Positions 28,601 to 37,814 are shown, numbered from the stretch's first letter. The stretch is 50,028 bases of DNA from Spirogloea muscicola (GCA_009602725.1 WELB01000153.1:90514-140541), one strand, 5' to 3'. Numbers and translations: made by a program. Notes: a model not told the origin generated them from the sequence alone.

Positions 28601-29561
28601 GGTGAGGCGTGGGCGGGGACGGCGCGGGAGGCCTGCCTGGTCTGCCCCGACGACCACCCGCCGCCGCTGCGCTCCGCGCCTGCTCCGCACGGTTGATGTT
28701 GCCCGCGCAAGTTCGCTGGTGGTTGGACCGGCCGGACCGCGTGGTGAAGGTCCTCTGGCAAAGCTGGCACCGAGGCGGGTCGGGCGAGGGAGGAGAGGGC
28801 GACGGCGGTGGAGCCGGCTCGCTCGGCGGGGGTGGAGGCGGCGGAGATGGGGGGGGCGTCGATGGCGCCGACTGTGGAAGGCTGGGCGGCTCGAGAGGCG
28901 GGATGGCGGATGATCGGGAAGGCGGCGTCGGAGGAGGTGGGGGCGGTGGGGACGTCGGCGGCTGTGGTGACGACGGCTCGGCGGGCGGTAGCGGCTGCCG
29001 CACCACTGTCGCCGGAGAAGCACACTCAGGGGCGTCAGGGCCGAGCACATGGGACATGGTACCCTGAGGATGGAGGAGCGTGGTCACCTCGTGGGTCCCC
29101 TCGCTTCTCAGGGGTGGAGGCGATAACGTTGGTGCCCGACACTTCTCTCGGGCGGGAGGCGATAGAGTAGTGGCCTCCGTGGAATGCTCCGTGGAATGCT
29201 CCGTGGAATGCTCCGCCCGAGTGGATGCCAGGGCCTGGACGATGGGGCTGCAAGCCGCGACGGCCGCTGCGGGCGGCGGGCCGGTGGGGCTGGCATGCCC
29301 CTTGCAGTGTCGCCGATGCACAGAGACACCATGGGGAGTTGCGAAATCCCGCGGGCAGGTGGGGCACGGCGCGCGCGGGGGCTTCGCAGGCGAGGGTGGC
29401 GACGGCGGAAGAAGGGGGGGCTGCGGCGGAGGTGGCGTGGTGGCGGCATGGAAGGCGGCGAGGGTGAGAAACCGCTGCGCCCACGCGAACTTGGCCGGGG
29501 GAAGTTCGGGACTCCGGCTCCGAGGGCGGCGCCGAGAGCTGCACGCCGCCGCGGACCCCAT
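25662..29561 (-). CDS. Non-LTR retrotransposon protein: zinc fingers, RT, restriction-like endonuclease
   Basis: Intact 1299-codon frame. Residues 66-86 form a C2H2 finger (C66, C69, H82, H85/C86) and 265-285 a second finger (C265, C268, H281, C285), separated by a Pro/Ser-rich linker that includes three TEHS repeats near 116-129. RT: PSGGVRPIAIGE (578-589), first catalytic Asp in LAVDVKNAFN (D647), RQGDPLAG (704-711), FADD (D739, D740), then TLLGVPIG. C-terminal part: CECG-x12-H-x3-C knuckle (C1072, C1074, H1087, C1091), RRVDLVA (D1142), LLLDVVTTD (D1157) and ARAKELKYAD (K1187, K1190, Y1191), i.e. the PD-(D/E)XK-like endonuclease of R2/NeSL/CRE-type elements, which nicks the target and primes reverse transcription. 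There is no N-terminal AP endonuclease. Two N-terminal fingers argue for the R2-like group; the exact clade is uncertain. No rDNA flanks it. The start is the first Met; the 5' UTR is short and abuts an opposed 3' UTR at 29617. All catalytic residues I can see are intact, so it is the likely driver of the related copies here. Confidence 0.92.
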   Translation of the reverse strand: MGSAAACSSRRRPRSRSPELPPAKFAWAQRFLTLAAFHAATTPPPPQPPLLPPSPPSPAKPPRAPCPTCPRDFATPHGVSVHRRHCKGHASPTGPPPAAAVAACSPIVQALASTRAEHSTEHSTEHSTEATTLSPPAREKCRAPTLSPPPLRSEGTHEVTTLLHPQGTMSHVLGPDAPECASPATVVRQPLPPAEPSSPQPPTSPPPPPPPTPPSRSSAIPPLEPPSLPQSAPSTPPPSPPPPPPPSEPAPPPSPSPPSPDPPRCQLCQRTFTTRSGRSNHQRTCAGNINRAEQARSAAAAGGRRGRPGRPPAPSPPTPHHWQWLADLDLAAVHRQAALPLLRHVPRWARPHLRRALRPVTQRIVVDHRDEAAWKLFILFPRLLLGRVSLDSRKQGQQPLLERVQLFESGHWEELLARHDAAVAASEANRGGRGATHDRAASVRRALRYGHAGELSRAVQALDDAMLAPTNAATRAALDSLHPPSSSPLPPWLAAFAPPEEVVLDADALMKALQTSRRAAAGGPSRMLTEHLREIFLEGEATDFNALLQICQHMARDNVPASIRGVLCTSTLLALDKPSGGVRPIAIGEVLYRLVSRVLWQQHAGPAQVHMAPHQYGAGLRSGGEAVVHGVRATLDQHPGWLVLAVDVKNAFNTVERASIAEELRASFPSLVPFFRLGYGQPSDLLWRTGGDQVEVLQSQAGTRQGDPLAGFYFALAHHRALQATAAAHPGVLLPSFADDTTIVGPPEDVAAAFITLELQLATLGLSTRASKCAAWSPSGLPPNLTLPTGCQTPADGFTLLGVPIGAPSFVEGQLRARLAEHLQPAARLPELDDMQLSLAMLTRAIGQRPQYLTRATPPSPGALAAYADFDASMVASLAALVRHQGFLQSPAAIHQAAPPLSHGGLGLRPLARSCRAAYLGSWAQTAASVAQRFLVHGRRALEQAVAEVDMGPLPFQVSLRSAHQELLAAHPDLAGQAVSFAHLAHTADLRVQARIAAVVDKAAYTTAVLQLPEADLRGRARLHSASSPGAAAWLQALPLYDALTLPDEVFRSAVHRLLGLLPPCLQGVRQCECGERGTEPGELAAHVLRCSHGGERTAAHDRLRDVMHGILLEAGFSVAAEHSGIMPIQHRADGLHARRVDLVATRQAGGPRLLLDVVTTDAYDRSHPAKCATTAGYAVACAARAKELKYADHPREDEFFPLAIDTHGALGARWLELLTQLARHTIARRFHGEPVDFPAAGSLAQVYRMRLAVSLQRSMARALHLRAGRALAAASGSGQGTHFQEPSISDLRLLSRGY
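29179..29214. repeat. 12-bp triplicate inside the RT gene
   Basis: GTGGAATGCTCC three times without change. On the coding (minus) strand it gives repeated EHST, in the disordered linker between the two zinc fingers. Confidence 0.85.
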
Positions 29562-29616
29562 GGCAGGCGCCGCCGGCGACGGCGCCGGCGGCGGCCCGGG
29601 GTTTAAGAGGGGTGGC

Positions 29617-29693
29617 GGCCCCTTCTCGTTCTTTGTTCATTCTTTTTTGGGCTGGCTTGTCCAGCCCTTATCCTCAATGGGCGAGCCCTTTCC
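29617..29693 (+). mobile_element. Family A 3' end opposed to the RT gene 5' end
   Basis: CCCCTTCTCGTTCTTTGTTC, TTTTTTGGGCTGGCTTGTCC, AGCCC and the AATGGGCGAGCCCTTTCC end, on the plus strand. Together with 25546-25661 it places the element between inverted 3' ends. No RT codons precede it, so it is UTR only. Confidence 0.8.
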
Positions 29694-29695
29694 TT

Positions 29696-29830
29696 TACCC
29701 TGGCGGGCGCTCCGGGCGTTGCGCCCTGAACCCCGGCGGTGCTGGCGGGCGCTCGCGCGTTCAGCAGCGTCGCGCGCTTTCGGGATGTGTACCCTAAATC
29801 GTGAACCCTACATCGTAGATATTTAGAGGT
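29696..29830 (+). repeat. GGGCGTTGCGCCC repeat with telomere-like end
   Basis: Shares GGGCGTTGCGCCCTGA, CAGCGTCGC, TTTCG and GTACCCTAA with 47865-47955. It then reads AACCCTACATCGTAGATATT and an AGAGGTTACTGAGT that resembles an RT C-terminus and stop. Confidence 0.5.
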
Positions 29831-29889
29831 TACTGAGTCCTTACTCTGAAAAGCGGGGTAGGGGAAAACCCTAAGATAGGAAGGTGAAA

Positions 29890-29970
29890 GCGCTTTTTGG
29901 CCCCTCCGGACCTTGCCAACTCCTTTTCGGGCTGGCTGTTTACTGCCATCGCCCCCCCCGGGAATTTTCG
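29890..29970 (+). repeat. Hairpin module
   Basis: GGCCCCTCCGGACCTTGCCA, then TTTTCGGGCTGGCTGTTTAC, TGCCATCGCCCC. The right stem arm is degraded. Confidence 0.6.
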
Positions 29971-29989
29971 TATATTTGAAACAAACAAA

Positions 29990-30075
29990 GGCCAAATGGC
30001 CAAGTACCTGGCAAGCACAGTCAGAGACGCACATCACCTACCGCAGATTGACCCGCTCAATAACCACGGGTCAAA
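29990..30075 (-). repeat. Family B 3' UTR, minus strand
   Basis: The minus strand reads TATTGAGCGGGTCAA, then AGGTGATGTGCG and GCTTGCCAGGTACTTGGCCA, matching the 3' UTR after family B RT tails. No RT tail remains upstream. Confidence 0.5.
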
Positions 30076-30204
30076 CAAAGGTTGCTAATCGATGCCTGCA
30101 TACTAGATGACAAATACGAAGCACTTCATTTGCCACCAACTAGAGCTCGCCCAGCTTCTCGGGAGAGAGCCACTTTCCCCTTTCTCCCGGAGGGAAAAGA
30201 CTTT

Positions 30205-30365
30205 CTTTCAAGCGGCTACTCTTTCCGACTTGCGGCTGCTAAGTAGAATTTACTTAGACATAATTCGCCATGGTACATGCGTACTTTTGTATGTCAGCGC
30301 TGTTCGGCCACTTCGGACCTTGTCAACCCTTTTTCGGGCTGGCTTTATGGTTACCACGGGGAGCA
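30205..30365 (+). mobile_element. RT C-terminal scrap followed by hairpin module
   Basis: ATLSDLRLLSRIY codons at 30217-30255, CCATGGTACATGCGTA, then the module 30296-30365 (TTTTTCGGGCTGGCTTTATG). The same order and the CCATGGTACAYGCGTA word recur at 49040-49208, so this is a distinct family (D). Confidence 0.6.
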
Positions 30366-30583
30366 GGCGGAATCTACCCAGCAGGCTCTCTGGCGTGTAT
30401 CGCATGCGCCTGTCAGTCTTGCTGCAGCGGTCAATGGCACGCGGGTTGCACCTGCGTGCTGGTTGGCATTGGCTGCCGCCTCTGAAATGGACGCTTACAG
30501 GAGAGGGGCCCTGGCCAGGGTACTCGCTATTGGAAACTAGATTCTCCTCCGTCCTGCGGCTGCTTAACAGGGGTTACTGAGTG
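30366..30583 (+). mobile_element. RT tail fused downstream of a hairpin module
   Basis: Codons for VYRMRLSVLLQRSMARGLHL, then ... FSSVLRLLNRGY and TGA. The tail starts about 40 bases after the preceding hairpin, in the same orientation. A normal 3' UTR with the next module (30635-30705) follows. Confidence 0.7.
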
Positions 30584-30634
30584 CTTTCGTGGCTCCTTGG
30601 TTCCCTGTGTGCTTAAGCGCTTATCTGGCTCCTT

Positions 30635-30905
30635 CGAATTTGGCTCTTTCAATTTCTGGGCTGGCCTCTCACAGCCACCGCCCTCTCCTGGAAGCGTCTT
30701 CTCATGAAAGCCGGTCCCTTCAATACTAGTATCCTATCTGTTGCGCCATCCGGCCCTTTCAGATCTTGTCCATTACTTTGGTCTGGCCTCTCACAGCCAT
30801 TGCTGTCAATCTGGAAGAGCTACTTCTTATTTCAGACCTTGTCCATTCCTTCGGGCTGGCCTCTCACAGCCATTGCTGTGTATTCGGAGAGCTGTCTTCG
30901 AGAAA
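30635..30905 (+). repeat. Three hairpin modules in a row
   Basis: Cores at about 30657 (TTTCTGGGCTGGCCTCTCAC), 30780 (GGTCTGGCCTCTCACAGCCA) and 30853 (TTCGGGCTGGCCTCTCACAG), each followed by AGCCA(C/T)(C/T)GC and a GGA/GAG-rich end. No RT tail separates them, so 3' ends are stacked head to tail. Confidence 0.65.
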
Positions 30906-30906
30906 G

Positions 30907-31075
30907 AAGGATCTCTACGAAGAGGGCAATGGCTGTGACTGGCCAGCCCAGACAAAGAAAGAATAGTTGTCGTAGGGGCAAGGAAAAGAGAAGTTGCTCT
31001 TCTGAAGGAGGCAGGGCTGTAAACAGCCAGCCCGGAAAGAATTGACAAGATCCGTAGGGGCCAAAAGCACTGTCT
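30907..31075 (-). repeat. Two hairpin modules, minus strand
   Basis: The minus strand gives CTGGGCTGGCCAGTCACAGC (30925-30955) and TTCCGGGCTGGCTGTTTACA (31015-31050). The left one mirrors the plus module at 30830-30905 across a centre near 30903. The right one is the 3' UTR of the RT copy at 31085. Confidence 0.65.
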
Positions 31076-31084
31076 CAGAGCTTT

Positions 31085-31740
31085 GGTGGGATTGATCACT
31101 TGGTAACTACGAGTGAGGAGTCGCAAATCGACATACCAGCGGCCGGAAAGCAACCCCCCTGAAGAAAGCCAGAGGCTGCAGCTAAAGCACGGCCAGCACG
31201 CGGTGCAAGGCCTGGGCCATGGACCGCTGGAGGAAGATAGAGAGGCGGATCCGACAGACCTAAGCTGGCGAGCCAGCGGCGCTGAAGTCAGCCAGCTCAC
31301 CTTGCCTGCGGGACACAGCGGGGCGCGCAAACCGGGCCAACAGGTCGAGCGACTGGGAGCCGAAAGCCCCGCGCACATCCATGGCCAGGGGTACAAACTC
31401 GTCCCCTGCCGGGTGGTCTGCATAGTTCGTCGCCTTGCTGCGAGCGGTTGTGCCGCAGCATGGCCAGCCCTCGAGGCAGGAATCCCGAATTGGAACGGTC
31501 CACCACAACAGCGGCGATGACGGGCGAACCGGCCTCCCAGCGTAATGGCCACAAGTCGACGCGCCTGTGTGCAGTCAATCCGCCTTCTGCAAGATAGGCA
31601 TCATGGACGTATTCTCCAGCGCCAGAGTGTACCCAGCCTCCAGGAGAATGCCGAACATGGCACATTCCTGAGGAAATCATGGGCAGCAGTGCGCCCGCCT
31701 CCAGTTGCGCACCTCGGGAAGCGCGAGACCGCCTGCTGCC
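31085..31740 (-). pseudogene. 5'-truncated family C non-LTR RT copy
   Basis: Minus-strand frames give AGYTLALENTSMMPILQKAD, HRRVDL, ADHPAGDEFVPLAMDVRGAF and SQSLDLLARFARPAVSRRQG, then the SLQRSMA-type tail. It is the endonuclease half, homologous to 44379-45203. Frameshifts and stops are present; the tail lacks a clean LLTR-Y ending. Confidence 0.7.
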
Positions 31741-31775
31741 CGAGGGGGAAAAGGAAGACCGAAACACCCTGGGGC

Positions 31776-32090
31776 CCGTGCTGGACGCGGGGGACGAGCA
31801 CGGGGTGCTGGGCGCGGAGGCGGAGGCCGTGAGCGCCCTGCTGGAGTACCTCGGGGACGGCCTGGAGGACGACCGCGGCGCGTTCGAGGCGTGGCTGGCC
31901 GCCTGGCCCGGCGCCTTCGGCCCTGGCCGACCTCGTGTGCGTCGTCGGGTGGCTGCGCAACGTGCAGGGCTACTCCCACCGGGCAACCCTACACATCGTC
32001 CAAGCACTGTCAACGTACGCGGAAGGCTTCCTCGCCGACGGCAGCGTTCCCTGGTACCGGCAGGCCGCCTGTAACGAATTTACATGGCTG
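31776..32090 (+). pseudogene. YLTDGLED-family copy, plus member of inverted pair 4
   Basis: VSALLEYLGDGLEDDRGAFE, AWLAAWPGAFG, then in another frame WLRNVQGYSHRATLHIVQAL and AEGFLADGSVPWYRQAA. This is the most complete C-terminal reading of the family. One frameshift lies near 31920. Confidence 0.5.
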
Positions 32091-32640
32091 GAATGTCAAT
32101 GCAGCTGTAATGTATTGACAGATGCCTGGAGATTAGATACCTCATCCGGCTGATAAATAAATTGACTGTCAGTGCCGCAGGAAAGGCTTGACAGATGCCT
32201 GGAGACGGACAATTTCACCAGGCTGGGCAGCGTGGCTTTGATATAGAGCTGAGAGCGGCGCAACCCGGAGTCGTGACACGCGAGACAGCATGGTGCTGGC
32301 GCTGGAACGGCGACGGGAGGTGGCAGCGCTGTAGACTGCCTTGACGGCATTGTTAGCCGTTAGTATTGACGGGGATGATAGACGGCTGACGATAGCCTGG
32401 GGGTAGTGACTGTCAGCTGCGAGTGACGGGTAGATTGTCGGTGGTAGCCGTTGTTAGCCGTCGACAGGTCGTGGACGGGTCATCAACGAGAGACTGGGTG
32501 CCGAATATCCCACCCGGGCCCGTATAGCCGGGCTCGCAGTCCGTCGGGCTATAAAGGGGGCACCCGAGATGGGAGAGGGGGTGAGTTCTTCACCCAACCT
32601 CGGACCCCTGGACCCTTGCCCCTGCAGTAACCGTTTGTCA
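32091..32640. other. Spacer between inverted YLTDGLED copies; possible promoter
   Basis: Contains GACAGATGCCTGGAGA twice (about 32118 and 32190), several TTAGCCGT(T/C) words at 32350-32460, and a TATAAAG at 32550-32556 followed by GC-rich sequence. No gene was seen. Confidence 0.35.
32550..32556 (+). promoter_or_regulatory. Possible TATA box
   Basis: GGGCTATAAAGGGGGC in an otherwise GC-rich context. No downstream gene with a clear start is present, so activity is speculative. Confidence 0.25.
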
Positions 32641-32779
32641 ATTTTACCGTTGCGGCCCCATCCCAATGCCTCCCGCTTCTCCTTGCGCCGCCGGCAGCCC
32701 GGGCTTGGCGATCCACAGCATTCGTTACACCGCCAACGTCCCTCGTGCGCCCGAGGCTGCGCTCCGCGTCCTTGCGTCG

Positions 32780-33105
32780 CGACGTTGGCGGCCTACCGGT
32801 ACTGGCGGACGCTGCCGTCGGCAAAGAAGCCGAGGCCGCGCTCCGCTTATGTCGATAGCGCTTGGACGATGTGGAGGGTAGCCTGGTGGGAGTAGCCCTG
32901 CTCATCCCGCAGCCATCGTACGAAGGCCACGAAGTCGCCCAAGCCGAGGGCGCTGGGCTAGCGGCCAGCCACACCTCGAAGGTGCCGCGGTAGTCCTCGA
33001 GGCCGTCGGTGAGATACTCTAGCAGGGCGCTTATTGCCCACTCGAACGCCTCCGCTGCCGGCACCCCGTGCTCGTCCGACTCGGCCAGCATGGCATCCAA
33101 GGCTT
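32780..33105 (-). pseudogene. YLTDGLED-family copy, minus member of inverted pair 4
   Basis: MLAESDEHGVPAAEAFEWAI, SALLEYLTDGLEDYRGTFEV and WLAASPA, then in a second frame VQALST, FFADGSVRQYR. It lies directly downstream (minus strand) of repeat R3, as the 13300-13626 copy does of R1. Confidence 0.5.
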
Positions 33106-33109
33106 GGGA

Positions 33110-35260
33110 AGAAGTTCACAACCACATGATGAACTAGCCATCTCTTGTACTTCCTCTTCTTCTAGTGATCATCTCACGTCTAGTGTCGAGGCTACTTGTA
33201 TGAGTAGCGCGAACATAAGCGGTGTGATTGGCCAGTTTGATGATCATTTACTGTGTCCGACAGGCGGGCAAATGCAACTTCGTGGTGAAGATTCTGGTCA
33301 GGAGCACGCTGTGGGAGTTGCAGACTCCGCAGGTTAGCCACGTGCCTGCACACCTTCTCCAGCCCTTGGATGACATCCATTTGTATCCGAGGGAATCATT
33401 TGTATGCAACATTGAGGTGGCTGTAATTCTATAGCATCGTAGTGACTTGGTCTCTGTTGTGTCACTAGATTGTGCACATGTTGTTACTTCTCTGCAGGTC
33501 ATCGAGCCAGGTCTCCTGAGAAAGGGCTTCGAGCTAGTCGACAGGTGTGCTCCAAGGTCATACAGCTCTCCTCCCTCGAGTCCCTTCACACAACTCACCA
33601 ACTACTTAGGCTGTTGCAGGTGCAACAAGCTAGCACGAGATTCTTCAGAATGGCAGACCTCTTCGGCCTTATCGCAGAAAAAAGCTGGAGGAGCGGTGAC
33701 GTGTCCATTGCGGAGCACCTGAAGCACCCGGTGTGCATTCCCATTCCATGTCAAGGTTAGGCTCTACACATGCGGACCTGGCACTATCGCTATACTTCAT
33801 TCATACCAGCTGCTTGGCAAAGTAATCCTGACGGTTGACGGTGAAATTCTGAGGTGGCTGCGGCGGCACTGACTGAGTGGCACGGTGCTGAACTTCCTGC
33901 ACTCTACTATAGGCTTTACATTCACTATTGCTTTATTTACTTAGTGCGATGACCTCACCGTGATTGGCATACAGATGCAACATAAAGCAAGAAGAAGAGA
34001 AAGTCAGGCACACGAAGAGATTGATGAGCTTTTTCATGAGATTCTTATCTGTTTCTTAGTCCCATACTCCCTACGGCCCTTGACGTCAATTGGCTACCCG
34101 CTGTAAGAGTTAAACTCCACGATCTTAATCAATCAAGTAACAAAACAAAACTTCCAAATAATAACCAAACCTGTAACATTTTCCCTGGTTTTAGCACGCT
34201 GGTCTTAGCGTCTTCCGGCCCTTTGGACCTTGTCCAATCTTTTCGGGCTGGCTTTCCACACTCCTCGCCTTGGAAAAATTTCGATGCAACATAAAGCAAG
34301 AAGAAGAGAAAGTCAGGCACACGAAGAGATTGATGAGCTTTTTCATGAGATTCTTATCTGTTTCGTAGTCCCATACTCCCTACGGCCCTTGACGTCAATT
34401 GGCTACCCGCTGTAAGAGTTGAACTCCACGATCTTAATCAATCAAGTAAACTAAACTTCCAAACAATGACAACACCTGTAACATTTTCCCTGGTTTTAGC
34501 ACGGTGGTCTTAGCATCTTCCGGCCCTTTGGACCTTGTCCAATCTTTTCGGGCTGGCTTTTGACACTCCTCGCCCCTTTTGGAAGGGCTTACTTATGCTT
34601 CAAGCCAAATGGGCAAGCCGCAAACAACAACTGTTCTCTTCTCGATGTCATTTGCCAACCTGCTTGCAGCGGCTCAGGCTCATGCTTTGCACCAGAAATC
34701 TGGTCGAGCTCTTGCTGGTGGCAGAACGGCTTGTCACTTGCCGTCCAGCATTCGGGAGTCAGTTTGCGACCATTACGTGCTGACGCGTGGTTACTGAGCG
34801 GATCAGCTTAGCAGCAGGTAATGTACGGATGTTATGCGCTTGCCTGGTACTTGACCACTCAGGCCTTCTTTCAGGAAAGGCGGCGGAGATTGGCAAAATC
34901 CCTTGTGCCGCCGCAGCAGCCGCTGCCGCCGCTGGGTGGTGGATGTCTTGCGCACGCCTCAGACTGTGCCAGAGGGCACGGGTTGGGCCACCTGGCGGAC
35001 TAGTCGCTAGAGAGCATACTCCGAGAAGCTCCGCATCCGGTCGCGTGAGACCGCTCGTACTCGGCACACCTCGAAGATAGTGACAAAAGTGAACAAAGTT
35101 CTTCATTGTATGTGTCAGCACACTTATCGGACTTTGTCTTAAGCTGCTCGGAGGCTGTTGCTAATTACCGCTTCACCGATACTTGTGTGCGGGATTTCTC
35201 GACTTCGTTCTGGACCGTGCTCCTGTGCGTGTGACTTGTCGCACAATCCCTTCTCATTAA
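33110..35260 (-). repeat. Repeat R3, with a 305-309 bp internal tandem duplication
   Basis: Collinear with R1/R2. The minus strand has DVIQGLEKVCRHVANLRSLQ near 33310-33380; the plus strand has RMADLFGLIAEKSWRSGDVS near 33650-33710. The segment starting GATGCAACATAAAGCAAGAA is present at 33974 and again at 34283 and includes one hairpin module each time (34205-34278, 34510-34590). Confidence 0.6.
34490..34880 (+). mobile_element. Hairpin fused to family B RT tail with 3' UTR
   Basis: Module 34510-34590, then ACTTATGCTTCAAGCCAAAT, tail codons to LTRGY and TGA at about 34797, then GCGGATCAGCTTAGCAGCAG. Same junction as the composites in R1 and R2. Confidence 0.68.
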
Positions 35261-35261
35261 A

Positions 35262-35352
35262 AAGTCGACAATCCAATCCTTCACAATTTCCTGGATCTGC
35301 ACCACCAAGTCATCTTTTTACTACTTTTGCTGTATTACTGGGCTACTCTGGA
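35262..35352 (+). repeat. Start of D block, copy 3, cut by copia
   Basis: GTCGACAATCCAATCC and CTGTATTACTGGGCTACTCT match 20262-20350. Copia sequence begins immediately after. Confidence 0.5.
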
Positions 35353-35354
35353 CT

Positions 35355-37800
35355 CGACTTGTGGTCGATCCACAGGGTTGCAAGATCTTCAGTGAAGATG
35401 GAGAGGTGGCTGCCGTGGGGGAGAGGAGTGGTGGACTCTGCTGGCTTGTGGCTGAGGCCTTGATGTTGGGAAGTCAATGCAACGTGGCGGTGGCAAACAA
35501 GAACGACAACCTGCAGCTGTGGCATCGCAGGCTGGGACATCTGCATGGTAATACTATCAACGAGATGGTCAAACAAACAGCTGTGAGTGGGTTGGCGCTT
35601 GGAGTTGATGGTCATGCTTAAGTTTTGTGAAGGGTGTGTGCTTGGGAAGCAGCATCGAAGTCCCTTTTCTGCAGGGGGAGGCAAGAGAGCAAGCAGTCTT
35701 TTGGAGTTGGTGCACACAGATGTATGGGGTCCAGCGCCAGTTCCATCACTTGGAGGTGGGAAGTACTTTGTGACCTTCATTGACGACATGTCACGGAAAT
35801 GTTGGTGCTACATACTCAAGGAGAGGTCGAGTGTGTTCCAAATCTTCCAGAGGTGGCGGGCTGGAGTAAAAAAGCAGTCGGAAGATCGGTGAAGGTGCTT
35901 CGCTCCGAAAATGGTAGGGAGTACGTGTCCAACGAGTTCGAGACCTTACTGGCTTGAGAGGGGCATCAAGCATCAGCGGACGGTACCATGTACTCCCAAA
36001 CAGAATGGCGTTGCTGAGATCATGAACAGGACCTTGCTAGAGGCTGCGAGGTATATGCTTCAGGAGAGTAGACGACCTAATAGTTATTGGGGTGAAGCTG
36101 TGTGTACGGCAGCGTATCTGCGAGCAAGATGTCCAACAAGGGCAGTGCTGGGGAGAACGCCGGAAGAACTGTGGACGGGTAGAAAGCCAGATATCTCACA
36201 TCTGAGAGTCTTCGGGTGAAATGTATATGTGCACAAGCCCATAGAGTTGCGTAACAAACTGGATCCCAAGAGCACCAGGCCATCTTCGTGGCGTACGATG
36301 CAGACATGAAGGGGTACAGAATGTTGGATCCTGCAAGCAAGCGCATTGTGCTTAGCAGAGATGTCATCTTTGATGAAAGTGTCATCTTTGATGAAAGTTG
36401 GCGTAGAAGTGAGAATGCTGCAGCAGAGTAGAGGATCACATTGCAGTTGGAGCTAAGGCCTACTATGCTTGACTCTAAAGAGCCTGTCTTGTGTGAGATG
36501 AAGATGAAGACTCGGAGGATGTCGATAGGCAAGAGCAGTCACTGATACCGTCGCAGAACTTCGAGGAGGAGGAGGGGCGCAGCAACAGCAGATTGGAGAG
36601 GAAGAACAGCTAGAAGAAGAGCAGCCACATCCGCAGCCACAGCAGCAGCTTAGAAGGAGCACAAGAACGAGACAGGTTAGGGAGGACCCTGCATACTTCT
36701 TTGGTTTTGCAGCTACCGTAGACCAACCGCTGACCACGGCGTAGGCAAGGCAGAGGGTGGATGCTGCGCAGTGGGAGTTAGCCGCGGCTGAAGAGATGCG
36801 TTCCATTGAAGAAAACAAGACGTGGGAAATTGTTGACTTGCCACCAGGGAGGAGGGCGATTGGATGCAAGTGGGTGCTTCGGCAGAAGCGAGGCGCAGAT
36901 GGGGAGGTTGTAAGATATAAGGCAAGGCTGGTCGCAAAAGGTTTTCACAGGTCGCAGGGATCGACTATGAAGAGACCTTTGCACCGGTGGCCAAGTACAC
37001 TTCCACTAGTGTTGTTGAGCTTAGCTGCAGTCACGAAGTTTTCAGATGGATGTAAAGACAGCCTTTCTGAATGGAGACTTGGAGGAGGAGATCTTCATGC
37101 AGCAGCCGGAGGGATTCATTGACAATTAGCAGCCAAGCAAGGTCTATCATCTGAAGAAGCCTCTGTACGGGTTGAAGCAAGCTCCACGAATGTGGAACCA
37201 CAAGATTATTGGCGTGCTAAAGGAGGCAGGATTTGTGAGATGCGCTAGCGATACGAGCATATACGTCTTGCAGAAGCCAGCACAGCCTGTGGTGCTGTTG
37301 GCTTTGTATTCTGATGATCTGCTCATACTCAGCCCTACTCTGGAGAGTGTCGATAGGGTGAAGGGGTTGCTGTGCAGCAAATTCAAGATGTCAGACCTTG
37401 GGGAGGTGTCCAACCTGCTGGGCATGCAGGTGGTGAGGGATAGAAGGCAAAGGACTATCAAATTGGGACAGGTCAACTTTGCTGAGCAGGTGCTGCAACA
37501 CTTTGGGATGGAGACAAGCAAGCCAGTTTCTACCTCTATGGAGCTCAAGCAGGCCTTATCAAAGGAACAAGAGCCACAAACAGTGCCGGAGGAGGAGGAG
37601 ATGGCAGGGAGTCCATACCAGCAAGCAGTGGGGAGTCTTATGTATCTCATGACAGGAACCAGGCCAGATCTTGCGGCAGCAGTGGGAGCAGTGAGCCAGT
37701 TCTTTCAGCGGCCTGGGTTGGCTCATTGGCAAGCAGTCAAACGGATCTTCAGGTACTTGGCCGGGACAACCAATACATGGCTCGCGTTGTCGCGTTCGGC
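35355..37800 (+). pseudogene. Ty1/copia pol, plus-strand copy, 5'-truncated
   Basis: Domain order: GAG pre-integrase (LQLWHRRLGHLHG, FCEGC; 35500-35640), integrase core (HTDVWGPAPVP near 35715, FIDDMSRKCWCYI), integrase C-terminal linker (NRTLLEAARYMLQ, 36020-36220), Gln/Glu-rich spacer, RVT_2 RT (GCKWVLRQKRGADGEVVRYK near 36860; LYSDDLLIL near 37304-37330, where YVDD has become YSDD) and the RNase H lead-in (GSLMYLMTGTRPDLAAAVGA). Several stops and frameshifts. gag and protease are missing at the left end, and RNase H is cut at a palindrome centre near 37810. Confidence 0.85.
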
Positions 37801-37814
37801 GGAGAGAGTGATCT

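Noticed and set aside
26394-28913. Several 150-220 codon plus-strand frames opposite the RT gene
   Set aside because: Antisense shadows of the 25662-29561 coding sequence, with low-complexity Arg/Gly/Ala composition.
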